Source: WJMT01 sp964599635
Lineage (GTDB): Bacteria; Acidobacteriota; Aminicenantia; Aminicenantales; Aminicenantaceae
DNA length: 64,000 bases
Direction: 5' to 3'
Assembly (NCBI GenBank): GCA_964599635.1
Contig: CAZRGM010000006.1
Coordinates: 62,001-126,000 of the forward strand
Positions 43,420-51,578 of this stretch are shown here, piece after piece. How positions within the stretch are numbered: the stretch's first letter is position 1; each line of letters opens with the position of its first letter. The notes under the pieces were generated by a model. It was given only the letters and a program-made list of their open reading frames with translations. It was not told the DNA's origin and did not search any database. Position numbers and translations under genes: made by a program.

Positions 43420-43545
43420 AATCTGTTTATCAATTTTATTATAGAAATCAAAAGTTAAACAGTAAAGGATAATTATTGCTTGTTTTATTTCACAAATGAT
43501 TTAGCTGTGTTAAAATATTTATGTGAGTCATTTTAAAAGAATGTC

Positions 43546-44493
43546 ATGAAAGCAAAAGAAGCAGATAAGAACCCAGTTATTTCAGCTCAGCGGAACCAAG
43601 CAAGAACAATATGGGCAGTGGGAGGAGGAAAAGGAGGAACCGGAAAGAGTTTTGTGAGCGCTAATCTGGGAGTCTATCTATCAAAAAAAAATAGAGAAGT
43701 CACATTAATTGATGCTGATTTAGGGGGAGCCAATCTCCATACTTTCCTTGGGATGAGAAAAAGTGATTTAGACATTGGAGATTTTTTAACAAAAAAAGTT
43801 CCCTCTCTCAGGGATGTTGCTGTCACCACTCCATTCAATAAGTTGCGCCTGGTAAGGGGTTCAGATAATCTTCTTTTTACAGCCAATTTGAATTATTTTA
43901 AAAAATTAAAATTGGTGAGGCATATAAAAACATTTGATTCGGATTTTATCATCATAGATATTGGAACAGGTGCAACTTACAATTCTATAGATTTTTTTCT
44001 GCTTTCAAATCCAGGAATTTTGGTTATTAATCCTGAACCCACATCTATTGAGAATGCCTATTACTTTTTGAAGTCGTGTATTATAAGGCTTCTTAAGTTG
44101 CATATCGATCATTATCAGATTCAGAATTTGATCAAAAAAGTGACTGAACAATTGAATGACAATTCAAGATCCATTTACAGTTTCCTTAGTGAAGTGATTT
44201 CTCATGATAAGTATTATGCAGACATTTTGTATCGCGCCATAAGAAAATTCAGACCGAGCCTGGTTATTAACAAGGCAAGACATGAAAAGGATTTCATGCT
44301 TGGAGAATCCATTTCTCATGTGGTTCAGAAAATTCTGGTGATAGAGTTAGATTATTTGGGAGCTATTCCATTTAATGAGAATGTCCATCAGAGTGTTAAA
44401 AACCTGACCCCATTTATTGATAAATATCCTGAAACTGAAGTCGGGAAAGCTATCATTTCCATTGCTTCTAAACTTATGAAGGAAAATAGTTAG
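43546..44493 (+). CDS. MinD/FlhG-type ParA-like ATPase
   Basis: A 315-residue SIMIBI ATPase. The deviant Walker A AVGGGKGGTGKSFVSANLG (residues about 20-38), switch I LIDADLGGANLHTFLGM and switch II FIIIDIGTGATYNSIDFFLL are clear. The form resembles the FlhG/MinD subgroup that pairs with a J-like protein in many Deltaproteobacteria and Acidobacteriota. No MinC, MinE, FlhF or flagellar gene is nearby, so cell-pole or envelope positioning is more likely than flagella. The stop codon TAG lies in a copy of the dispersed repeat (AGT-TAG-CCTGA). Confidence 0.88.
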   Translation: MKAKEADKNPVISAQRNQARTIWAVGGGKGGTGKSFVSANLGVYLSKKNREVTLIDADLGGANLHTFLGMRKSDLDIGDFLTKKVPSLRDVAVTTPFNKLRLVRGSDNLLFTANLNYFKKLKLVRHIKTFDSDFIIIDIGTGATYNSIDFFLLSNPGILVINPEPTSIENAYYFLKSCIIRLLKLHIDHYQIQNLIKKVTEQLNDNSRSIYSFLSEVISHDKYYADILYRAIRKFRPSLVINKARHEKDFMLGESISHVVQKILVIELDYLGAIPFNENVHQSVKNLTPFIDKYPETEVGKAIISIASKLMKENS

Positions 44494-44549
44494 CCTGATT
44501 TATTTAAAAAAAATGGTGATGTTCATATCATGAATAATTCGGATTAGGA
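44491..44549. repeat. Compact copy of the palindromic repeat between two genes
   Basis: TTAGCCTGATTTATTT, then AAAAATGGTGAT, a short loop and ATGAATAATTCGGATTAGG form an inverted repeat with outer arms TTAGCCTGA/ATTCGGATTAG. The left end supplies the stop codon of the MinD-like gene; the right end abuts the J-like gene start. Confidence 0.65.
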
Positions 44550-44551
44550 TT

Positions 44552-44947
44552 ATGAAAGTAAAAAGCATTGAGATGATGAACTTTTATGAAGTCCTCAGTG
44601 TCAGCCAAAGTGCTTCCCAGCAGGATATTGAAAGAGCTTATAAGATCGCCCTTTTTTCTTATGAAAAAAATTCATTGGCCCATTATACACTGGTTGATGA
44701 AGATCAAAGAAAAAGAATGTTACTTAAAATTAATGAAGCCTACGAAATTTTAAGTGATCCCCAAAAAAGAAAAGAGTATGACCAAAAGTCTATAAAACAT
44801 AAATCCCAACCCTATTATAATTCTTATTTCCGAAGTTCCACGGAGAGATTTTTTATTGATGACGGAGAAAAGGGAATAACAAAAGTTATTAAAAATATTA
44901 AAGCATCTTTTAATTCAGACAGGTTAAATAAAAAAAATGACCCGTGA
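44552..44947 (+). CDS. J-like domain protein lacking the HPD motif
   Basis: A 131-residue protein. Residues about 8-70 have the J-domain layout (MNFYEVLSVSQSASQQDIER, then INEAYEILSDPQKRKEYDQ), but the loop that should hold His-Pro-Asp reads SYEKNSLAHYTL, so it cannot stimulate DnaK in the usual way. Such HPD-less J-like modules occur beside MinD/FlhG-like ATPases in other phyla, sometimes fused to an HTH. The C-terminal part is basic. The last three codons and stop overlap the 3' end of the convergently oriented tRNA-Lys gene. GGATTAGGA, provided by the adjacent repeat end, is the only ribosome-binding-like sequence. Confidence 0.8.
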   Translation: MKVKSIEMMNFYEVLSVSQSASQQDIERAYKIALFSYEKNSLAHYTLVDEDQRKRMLLKINEAYEILSDPQKRKEYDQKSIKHKSQPYYNSYFRSSTERFFIDDGEKGITKVIKNIKASFNSDRLNKKNDP

Positions 44948-45011
44948 AGGAATTGAACCTTCAACCTGCTGATTAAGAGTCAGCTGCTCTGCCTAATTGA
45001 GCTAACGGGTC
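44938..45011 (-). tRNA. tRNA-Lys (anticodon CTT), CCA not encoded
   Basis: Minus strand: acceptor GACCCGT paired with ACGGGTC, anticodon stem GCTGA/TCAGC around CTCTTAA, T-arm GAAGG-TTCAATT-CCTTC, discriminator A. The next bases are TTT, so CCA must be added. Its 3' end overlaps the end of the convergent J-like gene by ten bases. Confidence 0.95.
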
Positions 45012-45025
45012 ATAAATTCTTCATT

Positions 45026-45054
45026 AGTTTAGTTAAGTCCTTATTTATTGTCAA
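45026..45054 (-). promoter_or_regulatory. Promoter of tRNA-Lys
   Basis: Minus strand: TTGACA (45054-45049), a 17-base spacer and TAAACT (45031-45026), 15 bases from the mature 5' end. Confidence 0.65.
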
Positions 45055-45188
45055 ATACACGCACAATGAGAAATCGCTGGTTTTCCATTCACAATGCAAC
45101 TATTTTCTGAAGGAGGTTCAATTCCTGCCTAAATTTCATCTTCAGCAGTTCCCGCTTGTCAATAATCTAGGTTAGATTAAATTATATG

Positions 45189-45217
45189 TTGAATTTAAGA
45201 TAAATTTTTGTTATTTT
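45189..45217 (+). promoter_or_regulatory. Possible promoter of rpoZ
   Basis: TTGAAT (45189-45194), a 17-base spacer and TATTTT (45212-45217), just upstream of the GAGGAGA ribosome binding site. Confidence 0.45.
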
Positions 45218-45250
45218 ACATGCTGATATATTGAGAGGAGATTTTTATCA

Positions 45251-45493
45251 TTGGAATCTAATAAAGGCATAGATAGCAAATATAAATTTATTTTGTTGGT
45301 ATCAAAAAGAGCGAGACAGCTTTTAAAGGGAGCTAAGCCAAAGATTAGATCTGAATCCAAAAGCCTTATTCGCATAGCCCAGGAAGAAGTGCAGAAAGGT
45401 CTTATCGATTTTAAAATTATTAATGAGAATGAGAAGGAGAAACAAGAGAAGCGGGAAGAGAAGGAAGAGGATCGAGACAATAAGTCCTTTTAA
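45251..45493 (+). CDS. rpoZ: RNA polymerase omega subunit
   Basis: An 80-residue protein. KYKFILLVSKRARQLLKG, then PKIRSESKSLIRIAQEEVQKG is the conserved omega core, contacting the RNA polymerase beta' subunit, followed by a variable charged tail rich in Glu/Lys. The start is TTG at 45251, with GAGGAGA about ten bases upstream; no ATG or GTG gives the complete N-terminus. The stop overlaps by four bases the end of the convergent CYTH gene. No gmk or spoT lies next to it, unlike in many bacteria. Confidence 0.88.
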   Translation: MESNKGIDSKYKFILLVSKRARQLLKGAKPKIRSESKSLIRIAQEEVQKGLIDFKIINENEKEKQEKREEKEEDRDNKSF

Positions 45494-46011
45494 TTTTTTT
45501 TTGGTTTTTTTATTTTTTTTATCAGAGATATATAGTCTGTTTTTATGAATTTGTTTTTGGTGAATCCCATTTTTTTTGTGAAGGTAACGATGTCTTCTCT
45601 TTTTCCTTCAAATTCTATAAATCTTCCTGCTTCTGTCTCGTCTAGACATATTTTTAGATTCTTTGTCCTATATTCTGTTCTGTATTTTTGATAAGAAAAA
45701 GTTTGTTTAAGGCCGAGGGAAGATATTATTTTTTGCATTTGTTTCTTGTTCTTAACTTCAGTCTCATATTCATCTCTTATTTTAAATTTTCGGGATTTTT
45801 GGGGTGTTCCTTTGTATGTCACAATGCTTTTTTTACCGACTGACCTGAGTCTAAGAGCTTGATTTTTTTTAAAAAGTTTTCTTTCAGGAAAGTCATAAAG
45901 AATATTTTCCTCGAAATATCTAGGTTTATATAATTTTGCTCCTAATGACAAAAGATTTTCATTTGTTTTTTTTAGGTTATCAACCCTAATTTTAATTTCT
46001 ATTTCTACCAT
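45490..46011 (-). CDS. CYTH-domain protein (class IV adenylate cyclase / triphosphatase family)
   Basis: A 173-residue CYTH protein. It begins with the E-x-E-x-K motif (VEIEIKIRVD), followed by LRLRSVG and VTYKGTP (basic triphosphate ligands), and CLDETEAGRFIEFEG as the acidic metal-binding strand. CyaB-type members make cAMP or hydrolyse inorganic triphosphate; the family cannot be split by eye. The start at 46011 has GAGG six bases upstream; the TTG at 46023 would place it inside the coding region. It is the last gene behind tatD and the prenyl synthase. Confidence 0.88.
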   Translation of the reverse strand: MVEIEIKIRVDNLKKTNENLLSLGAKLYKPRYFEENILYDFPERKLFKKNQALRLRSVGKKSIVTYKGTPQKSRKFKIRDEYETEVKNKKQMQKIISSLGLKQTFSYQKYRTEYRTKNLKICLDETEAGRFIEFEGKREDIVTFTKKMGFTKNKFIKTDYISLIKKIKKPKKN

Positions 46012-46123
46012 TTTCAGCCTCAATGATTCATGGAAAAAGAGCTCTGTTTTTTTGTAAGATCCATTTTATATTTGACTTCATTTAATCCAGCTTAATGACT
46101 TGGAATATTTATTCAAGTTTAGG

Positions 46124-47146
46124 TTATTTATCTCTGTGGAGGATATAATCTGAAATTTGTGTCAGGCTTTGCCGATAGATAGATTCCGGAAAATTGCTTA
46201 ATATATTGCGTGCAGAAATTGAAAAATCCATTGCTTTTTGGAACGTGTAATCAAGCGCACCATTGGATTTGACTATATCGATAATTTTTTTTAGGGAACA
46301 TATACTAAAATCTTTCTGATGAAAGAGTTCCAAAATCTTTTTTCGGTTTTCTTGACCGTCATTATGAAAAGTGTAAATAAGAGGAAGTGTAATGCGTCCT
46401 TCCCTCAGATCAGATAAGATTGGTTTTCCTAACGATTCAGGATTTCCAGAGTAGTCTAGGAGGTCATCAATGAGCTGAAAGCTCATTCCGAAATTAGTAC
46501 CGAATTCTCCCAGCATGGTGATATGCTTTTGGGATGCTTGGGCCAGTTTTCCTCCAATCTGACAGGAGGCTGAAAAAAGAGAAGCTGTTTTTTTATTCAG
46601 GATATCCAGATAGCTCTCTTCTGTGATTCTAAGGTCACCGCTTAAGTAATATTCAGCCAGTTCACCTTCTATCATTTGTGTGGAAGCTTGTAAGAGAATC
46701 TTTGTGATTTTTAGATTTTCTGTATTCAGAGAAGTTCCGATGGTGTTTATATACAAATAATCCCCAATAAGAACAGTGATATTAGGCCCCCAGCGGGTAT
46801 GGACAGTATCTTTTCCTCTTCTTTTATTAGAGTCATCGATGATATCATCATGGATGAGGCTTGCGGTATGGAGCATTTCAACGAGTGTTCCCATCAAAAT
46901 ATGTTCTTTTCCCTTGTGGTTTAAAAGCTTAGAACTAAGGATAAGAAGAGCCGGTCGGATCTTCTTTCCTGGCTTTTTAAAAAGATAACTGCTGATTTCA
47001 CGAATGAGAGGATTTGGGGACGAGATAAGCTCTTTTATTCTCTTTTCAACTTCATCCAGATCTCTTTTTATGATCGAATAAAGATCTTTTAAGGCAATGT
47101 TTTTTTTGATTTGATTTTTGATTTGTTTAGGGTCTGCTTTTAACAT
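46124..47146 (-). CDS. Long-chain trans-polyprenyl diphosphate synthase
   Basis: A 340-residue all-alpha prenyltransferase. GKKIRPALLIL and the first Asp-rich motif LIHDDIIDDSNKRRG bind the allylic substrate; the second is FQLIDDLLDYSGNPESLGKP. The residues before the first Asp-rich motif (ML-HTASLIHDD) are small, consistent with a long-chain (C35-C45) product for quinone side chains. Its place after tatD and before the CYTH gene suggests one transcription unit; 73 bases separate it from tatD. Confidence 0.92.
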   Translation of the reverse strand: MLKADPKQIKNQIKKNIALKDLYSIIKRDLDEVEKRIKELISSPNPLIREISSYLFKKPGKKIRPALLILSSKLLNHKGKEHILMGTLVEMLHTASLIHDDIIDDSNKRRGKDTVHTRWGPNITVLIGDYLYINTIGTSLNTENLKITKILLQASTQMIEGELAEYYLSGDLRITEESYLDILNKKTASLFSASCQIGGKLAQASQKHITMLGEFGTNFGMSFQLIDDLLDYSGNPESLGKPILSDLREGRITLPLIYTFHNDGQENRKKILELFHQKDFSICSLKKIIDIVKSNGALDYTFQKAMDFSISARNILSNFPESIYRQSLTQISDYILHRDK

Positions 47147-47219
47147 TTCATGTTCCAGAAAGAATTCCTTCCTTTTCTATCTAAATTGTATATTAACATC
47201 AAAAAATTTATATTTCAAA

Positions 47220-48011
47220 TCAAACCTGATGGGAGTTTTTCAAAAAGGAATTAAAGTTTTGACACATCTTTTCTGCGAAGGATTCAAAAGGAATCTTTTT
47301 GAGTTCTGAAAGAATTTTTGCAGTCTCTATAACGAAAGCAGGTTCATTTCTCTTGATTTTTCTTCTGTAAGGTACCGGAGTCAGAAAGGGGGCGTCTGTT
47401 TCAACAAGAAGTTTATTGATCGGAATTTTTTTGGCAATTTCTCTGAGTTCATGGGCTTTAGGATAAGTGAGGATTCCAGAAAATGAAATATAAAAACCCT
47501 TATCCAGCATCTCTTTCGCAAATTCAAGATTTTCCGTAAAGCAGTGCAATATGCCCCCACAAGAAAAATTTTCTTCTTTTATAGAAGTGAGAATATCAGA
47601 TGCAGCGGCTCTGCTGTGCAGTATCACTGGGAGATGGAGCTCCTGGGCCAAGGAAAGCTGTCGTTGGAATGCATATTTTTGGTTGGAAGGGGGAGAATAG
47701 CTGTAATAGAAGTCAAGTCCTATTTCTCCTAGGGCAATGATTTCATCTTTTTCAGCCATATCTTTGATTATATCTTCATGCTTTTGGTGGTAAATTTTAG
47801 CATGATGAGGATGAACACCCCCTGCGGCTAAAATATGAGGGTATTTTTTTATGAGTTGGTACGTGATACTGAGGTTTTTATTATCTGAAACCTCAGTTGG
47901 GCAGAGTATTGACTTTATACCCGAATCAAAAGCACGCTTAATAACCTGGTCCCTATCTTTATCAAAATCTTCTGCATTTAAGTGAGCATGCGAATCAATT
48001 ATGTAGATCAT
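47220..48011 (-). CDS. TatD-family metal-dependent DNase
   Basis: A 263-residue TIM-barrel hydrolase. The first metal motif DSHAHLNAEDF, the Glu of ALGEIGLDFYY, His residues in LPVILHSRAA and GGILHCFTEN, and the final Asp in LVETDAPFLTPVPYR match TatD (YcfH/YjjV type), a 3'-5' exonuclease or D-tyrosyl-tRNA deacylase-like repair enzyme. Length is normal. It is the first gene of a probable tatD-prenyl synthase-CYTH unit. Confidence 0.94.
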   Translation of the reverse strand: MIYIIDSHAHLNAEDFDKDRDQVIKRAFDSGIKSILCPTEVSDNKNLSITYQLIKKYPHILAAGGVHPHHAKIYHQKHEDIIKDMAEKDEIIALGEIGLDFYYSYSPPSNQKYAFQRQLSLAQELHLPVILHSRAAASDILTSIKEENFSCGGILHCFTENLEFAKEMLDKGFYISFSGILTYPKAHELREIAKKIPINKLLVETDAPFLTPVPYRRKIKRNEPAFVIETAKILSELKKIPFESFAEKMCQNFNSFLKNSHQV

Positions 48012-48075
48012 TTTTTATGCATTTCATAGATAGACTGATATTAAGAGACAGGCCTTTTGATATGGATTCTTGGAT

Positions 48076-49842
48076 CTATTTAATTTTTTCTATCAGAAGT
48101 CTGAGCGGTATTGGGCCATAGCTGAGTATCTTTTCCAGAAATTCTTTCCTGCTGAAAGATTCTCCCTTTATCTCTTTATATTTTTCTTCCATATCAAGAA
48201 TGGCTTGATATCCTACATAAGGATAAGCGGCTTCTAAAGGCATGAGAATAATTTTTTCCCAGTTTTTCTCAGCTTCTACTTGAGATTGAAATCCCATTCT
48301 CGTCATATAGTTCACAGCCTGTTCTTGAGTCATACTTCCCTCATGGATTTGAACGTCAAGTATAAAATCAATAGCAGCTTTTAGTTTCATCTTCAACTGA
48401 AAGAGCCTTAATCTGAGATCATAGTTCTCGATTCCATTCATGGCCATCATTTCTTCGACGAAGATAGGCCATCCCTGGAGAAGCGCTTTGTTTGGGTATA
48501 ATTTTTGGATTAGGGAAGCGTCCTGTAGAGATAAATAAGAAGGGACAAAAGCTCCTGGATATATATTTCTTGCGGTGTAAAAGGGGAGGATGAAGTTATT
48601 GTATTCTTCCAGAATAGGCTGAATTTCTTCTTCACTTAGAACTTTCTCAAAAGGAGCAATCTGGAGTGTATATTGATTGGAATCATCGTATAAAGCAGGT
48701 CCTATAAGCCTAAACCAGTTTCCTGTTTGATAGATTTCAGGCATTTCTTCTATATTCAATTCAACTTCTGGTAGGTTATTGAGGAGTTCATTTTCTTGGA
48801 TAAATTTTTTGACATCTTGTTTAGAATTTTTCAGAGCTTCCATAAAGTTTTCTTTGGTTGGATGAGAAACTTTTAATTTATCTAAAACATGAGAAATGAT
48901 GACATTCCGAAGTTGGTCTTCTGTCAAATTGGAAGGAGGATTTTCCACATTAAATTTTGGATCCATGATCTTGTAGAATGAAATGCAGATTAAAGCCATT
49001 TCTCTTCGTGTATTGTTTATATCGACCTTGGCTCTTTCTGCTATCTGCTGAAGAGGAGCAAGGTTCTGAAAACTCATTCTTGTCATTTTGACATGGGCTT
49101 CGAGAAGGCGGAAATTGCCTGTGGATTTGGGAAGTAGGTCATTACTCAAATAAGATTGATATTCATTTAAAGCAGGGATGACATCCCCCAGTTTTTTCTG
49201 AAGTTCTGATTTTTTAGAGTCAGGAGCCTCCTGAATAAATTGGGGCATTTCATTTTGGTAGAAATTCATTATCGCAGGGAATTGCTTAATAGCTGTTTTT
49301 GTGGAAAGTTCGGGAGGAGTTTTCAAGCTTTTCATGGCTTCTTTAAGGAAGTTAGGTATTCCATTGAGACGCTTCACTGCATTTTCAGCCCTTTCTTCAG
49401 GACTGCCAAAATCTCCTGTCATCAAAGGTCTCACACAGTTATAAAGTATTTTGTTATAAAATAGCGGATCATATTCCCAGGGAAGAAGGCTTTCATGTTG
49501 GAGCAGCTCTAATGCAAGGCCATCCACAATCATGGAATGATCGATCTTTACTTCAGGACTTAATTTTTCTTGATCGATTTCAACGATAAAAGCCTTATTC
49601 AGCTTGTCCAGTTTTTCGTATCGCTTTGTTACGTTACGGCTGGAGAAATCTTCCAGTTTGTCATCGTATCCATGGAAGCCAGCGAGTGTTGCCTGTGTGG
49701 GATAGAATTTCCATAATGAGTCGAGATATTCTTCCAAGGTTTTATTGAAGTTTTCATCTTCTTTGGTTTCTTGAGAGATAAGAACTCCAGCGCTGGCTAA
49801 TGAAAAGGTAAGGATAAAAAGAACTGTTAAAATCTTTCTCAT
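48076..49842 (-). CDS. Secreted DUF885 protein with degenerate metal motif
   Basis: A 588-residue exported protein with a signal peptide (about residues 1-24). The N-terminal region EYLDSLWKFYPTQATLAGFHGY and the C-terminal EGSMTQEQAVNYM and YPYVGYQAILDMEEKYK are characteristic of DUF885, generally taken as zinc peptidases with an H-E-x-x-P-G-H-H motif. Here the matching place reads ARNIYPGAFVPSYL, so both His residues and the Glu appear lost, and LLQGWPIFVEEMM replaces the usual EGWAxYxE. It may be a non-catalytic homologue or bind a ligand. It is transcribed alone. Confidence 0.85.
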   Translation of the reverse strand: MRKILTVLFILTFSLASAGVLISQETKEDENFNKTLEEYLDSLWKFYPTQATLAGFHGYDDKLEDFSSRNVTKRYEKLDKLNKAFIVEIDQEKLSPEVKIDHSMIVDGLALELLQHESLLPWEYDPLFYNKILYNCVRPLMTGDFGSPEERAENAVKRLNGIPNFLKEAMKSLKTPPELSTKTAIKQFPAIMNFYQNEMPQFIQEAPDSKKSELQKKLGDVIPALNEYQSYLSNDLLPKSTGNFRLLEAHVKMTRMSFQNLAPLQQIAERAKVDINNTRREMALICISFYKIMDPKFNVENPPSNLTEDQLRNVIISHVLDKLKVSHPTKENFMEALKNSKQDVKKFIQENELLNNLPEVELNIEEMPEIYQTGNWFRLIGPALYDDSNQYTLQIAPFEKVLSEEEIQPILEEYNNFILPFYTARNIYPGAFVPSYLSLQDASLIQKLYPNKALLQGWPIFVEEMMAMNGIENYDLRLRLFQLKMKLKAAIDFILDVQIHEGSMTQEQAVNYMTRMGFQSQVEAEKNWEKIILMPLEAAYPYVGYQAILDMEEKYKEIKGESFSRKEFLEKILSYGPIPLRLLIEKIK

Positions 49843-49958
49843 TTGTGCCTCCTCTGTTTATTTAAGCTTTATATTTTTTCGAAAAATATCCTCTTTAGAT
49901 TTAAATGTATCATAAAAATATATCTAAATAAAGACAATGATTTAAACATGCTCTCTAA

Positions 49959-50960
49959 CTACCATCTTATAAGAGCAGATGCCCATGTATAGCCTGAACC
50001 AAAAGAAGTCAAAGCGATGATGTCATCTTCTTTTATGCGGCCATTTTTTACAGATTCGTCAAGTGCTATAGGGATAGAAGCTGCAGTTGTGTTTCCGAAA
50101 CGGTCGATATTTCTGATGACTTTAGGAACCGGGATCCCTAATTTTTGAGCGACCATTAAGCTTATTCTATCATTGGCCTGATGAGGGATGAGATGATCTA
50201 CGTCGTCAATGGTCATATGATTGTATTCCAGAGCTGCCCATACCGCTTTGGGCATGTTTTCAACAGCATTGACAAACACATGTTTTCCGTCCATTTTAGG
50301 ATAGCATCTTTTTTGATCTATCATATCATAGGTAAAAGTGGGTTTTTCTTTGGGGCTTGGGGTTTCCATCCATAATTTTGACGCATATTTTCCATCTGAG
50401 AATAGGTGAGTCGAGAGGATACCTCTGCCTTCTTCCTTTTCTACCGCCTCAATGATCACAGCAGCCCCTCCGTCTCCGAACAGAACGGATAGGTGCCTCC
50501 CTTCATCCGAATAATCAAGATTTGTTGATTGGACTTCGGAAGCAACTAAGAGTATTTTCTTATACATTCCAGTTTTTATATACTGGTCGGCTACAGAGAG
50601 AGCATAAATAAATCCACTGCATTGGTTCCTGATGTCCAAGGCTCCGATATTTTCGAGGCCTAATTTTGATTGGACGATCACACCAATACCGGGGAAATAA
50701 TGGTCAGGAGAAAGAGTGGCTGCAATAATGAATTCAATTTCATGTTTGTCGATACCTGCCTCATGGATGGCTATTTTGGCTGCCTGGTAAGCCAGGTCTG
50801 AGGATCCTATTCCATGTTCAACATAGTGTCTTTCTCTGATTCCGGTTCTTTTGCGGATCCATTCATCAGAAGTATTCATTTTTTTCTCAAGATCGAAGTT
50901 TGTAACAGTCAGAGGAGGGATGAACTGACCTGTTGCTGTGATTCTGGACATCAAGCTCAT
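49959..50960 (-). CDS. fabH: 3-oxoacyl-ACP synthase III (FabH-like)
   Basis: A thiolase-fold condensing enzyme of about 333 residues. The active Cys is in DIRNQCSGFIYAL, His in LIPHQANDRI and Asn in DRFGNTTAASIPIAL, the KAS III triad; WIRKRTGIRERHYVE is the usual N-terminal motif. It starts fatty-acid synthesis by joining an acyl-CoA to malonyl-ACP. The start was put at 50960 (MSLMSRITATG): the longer frame from 51026 would add an unexplained hydrophobic leader. No ACP or other fab gene is adjacent, so a dedicated chain (for example for sphingoid or other lipids) is possible. Confidence 0.88.
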   Translation of the reverse strand: MSLMSRITATGQFIPPLTVTNFDLEKKMNTSDEWIRKRTGIRERHYVEHGIGSSDLAYQAAKIAIHEAGIDKHEIEFIIAATLSPDHYFPGIGVIVQSKLGLENIGALDIRNQCSGFIYALSVADQYIKTGMYKKILLVASEVQSTNLDYSDEGRHLSVLFGDGGAAVIIEAVEKEEGRGILSTHLFSDGKYASKLWMETPSPKEKPTFTYDMIDQKRCYPKMDGKHVFVNAVENMPKAVWAALEYNHMTIDDVDHLIPHQANDRISLMVAQKLGIPVPKVIRNIDRFGNTTAASIPIALDESVKNGRIKEDDIIALTSFGSGYTWASALIRW

Positions 50961-51094
50961 TTTATTTTTGAGGATTATAATAAATAAAAGTAAAAAAATA
51001 AAGACAAATTTTTCTCTGAAAAGCATTTTTTTTTGTTATGATTTGAATTTAATTCTTCTGTTTTCTATGATAGATATGTAAATATGAGATTGAA

Positions 51095-51568
51095 ATGAGG
51101 AAAGTCGTTATCATTGTTTTGTTATTTTACGTTGTCTCTTTTTATCTGGCTGCTGATAAATATGATCTACTGAAAATTGAGGCAGATATCATACCCAAAA
51201 GACTTTCCAGAGGGCAGGAAGGGAATGTTGAATTGAAATTTACTGTGGAGGAAAAAATATCTATCAGCTCTCAGCCTTCTTTTATCATTGAAATCGAACC
51301 ATCGGCGATATTGGCCTTTTCTAAGGACTTTTTTACGGCTTCAGATCTAGGAATAAAAGTCAAAGAACAGGATGGAAAAGAATATCTGGACCTTTCAGAC
51401 CCTGTAAAGGTACCCTTTACGGTCAAGCCTGAAGCAGAAAGAGGGAACCATGTTATTAAGGGAAAAGTGATATATTTTGCCTGTTCTATGGAAGAAGAGT
51501 GGTGCCTCAAGGACGAAAAAGGATTTTCTGCGACCTTTTACACATCCAGAAGATCTGCTGATGAATAA
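51095..51568 (+). CDS. Exported DsbD-N-like domain protein
   Basis: A 157-residue protein with a signal peptide (about residues 1-20). The mature part is all beta (LKIEADIIPKRLSRGQEGN, VKVPFTVKPEAERGNHVIKG) and ends IYFACSMEEEWCLKDE, with two Cys six residues apart. This fold and Cys placement resemble the immunoglobulin-like N-terminal domain of DsbD-type thiol-disulfide proteins, which take electrons in the periplasm. The membrane and thioredoxin domains of DsbD are absent, so it would need a partner. The function is inferred only from likeness. Confidence 0.65.
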   Translation: MRKVVIIVLLFYVVSFYLAADKYDLLKIEADIIPKRLSRGQEGNVELKFTVEEKISISSQPSFIIEIEPSAILAFSKDFFTASDLGIKVKEQDGKEYLDLSDPVKVPFTVKPEAERGNHVIKGKVIYFACSMEEEWCLKDEKGFSATFYTSRRSADE

Positions 51569-51578
51569 TCCAGAATAA

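Noticed and set aside
45113..45136. T-arm-like sequence (GGTTCAATTCCTGCCT) suggesting another tRNA
   Set aside because: No acceptor, D-arm or anticodon stem can be built around it; at most a fragment or coincidence near tRNA-Lys.
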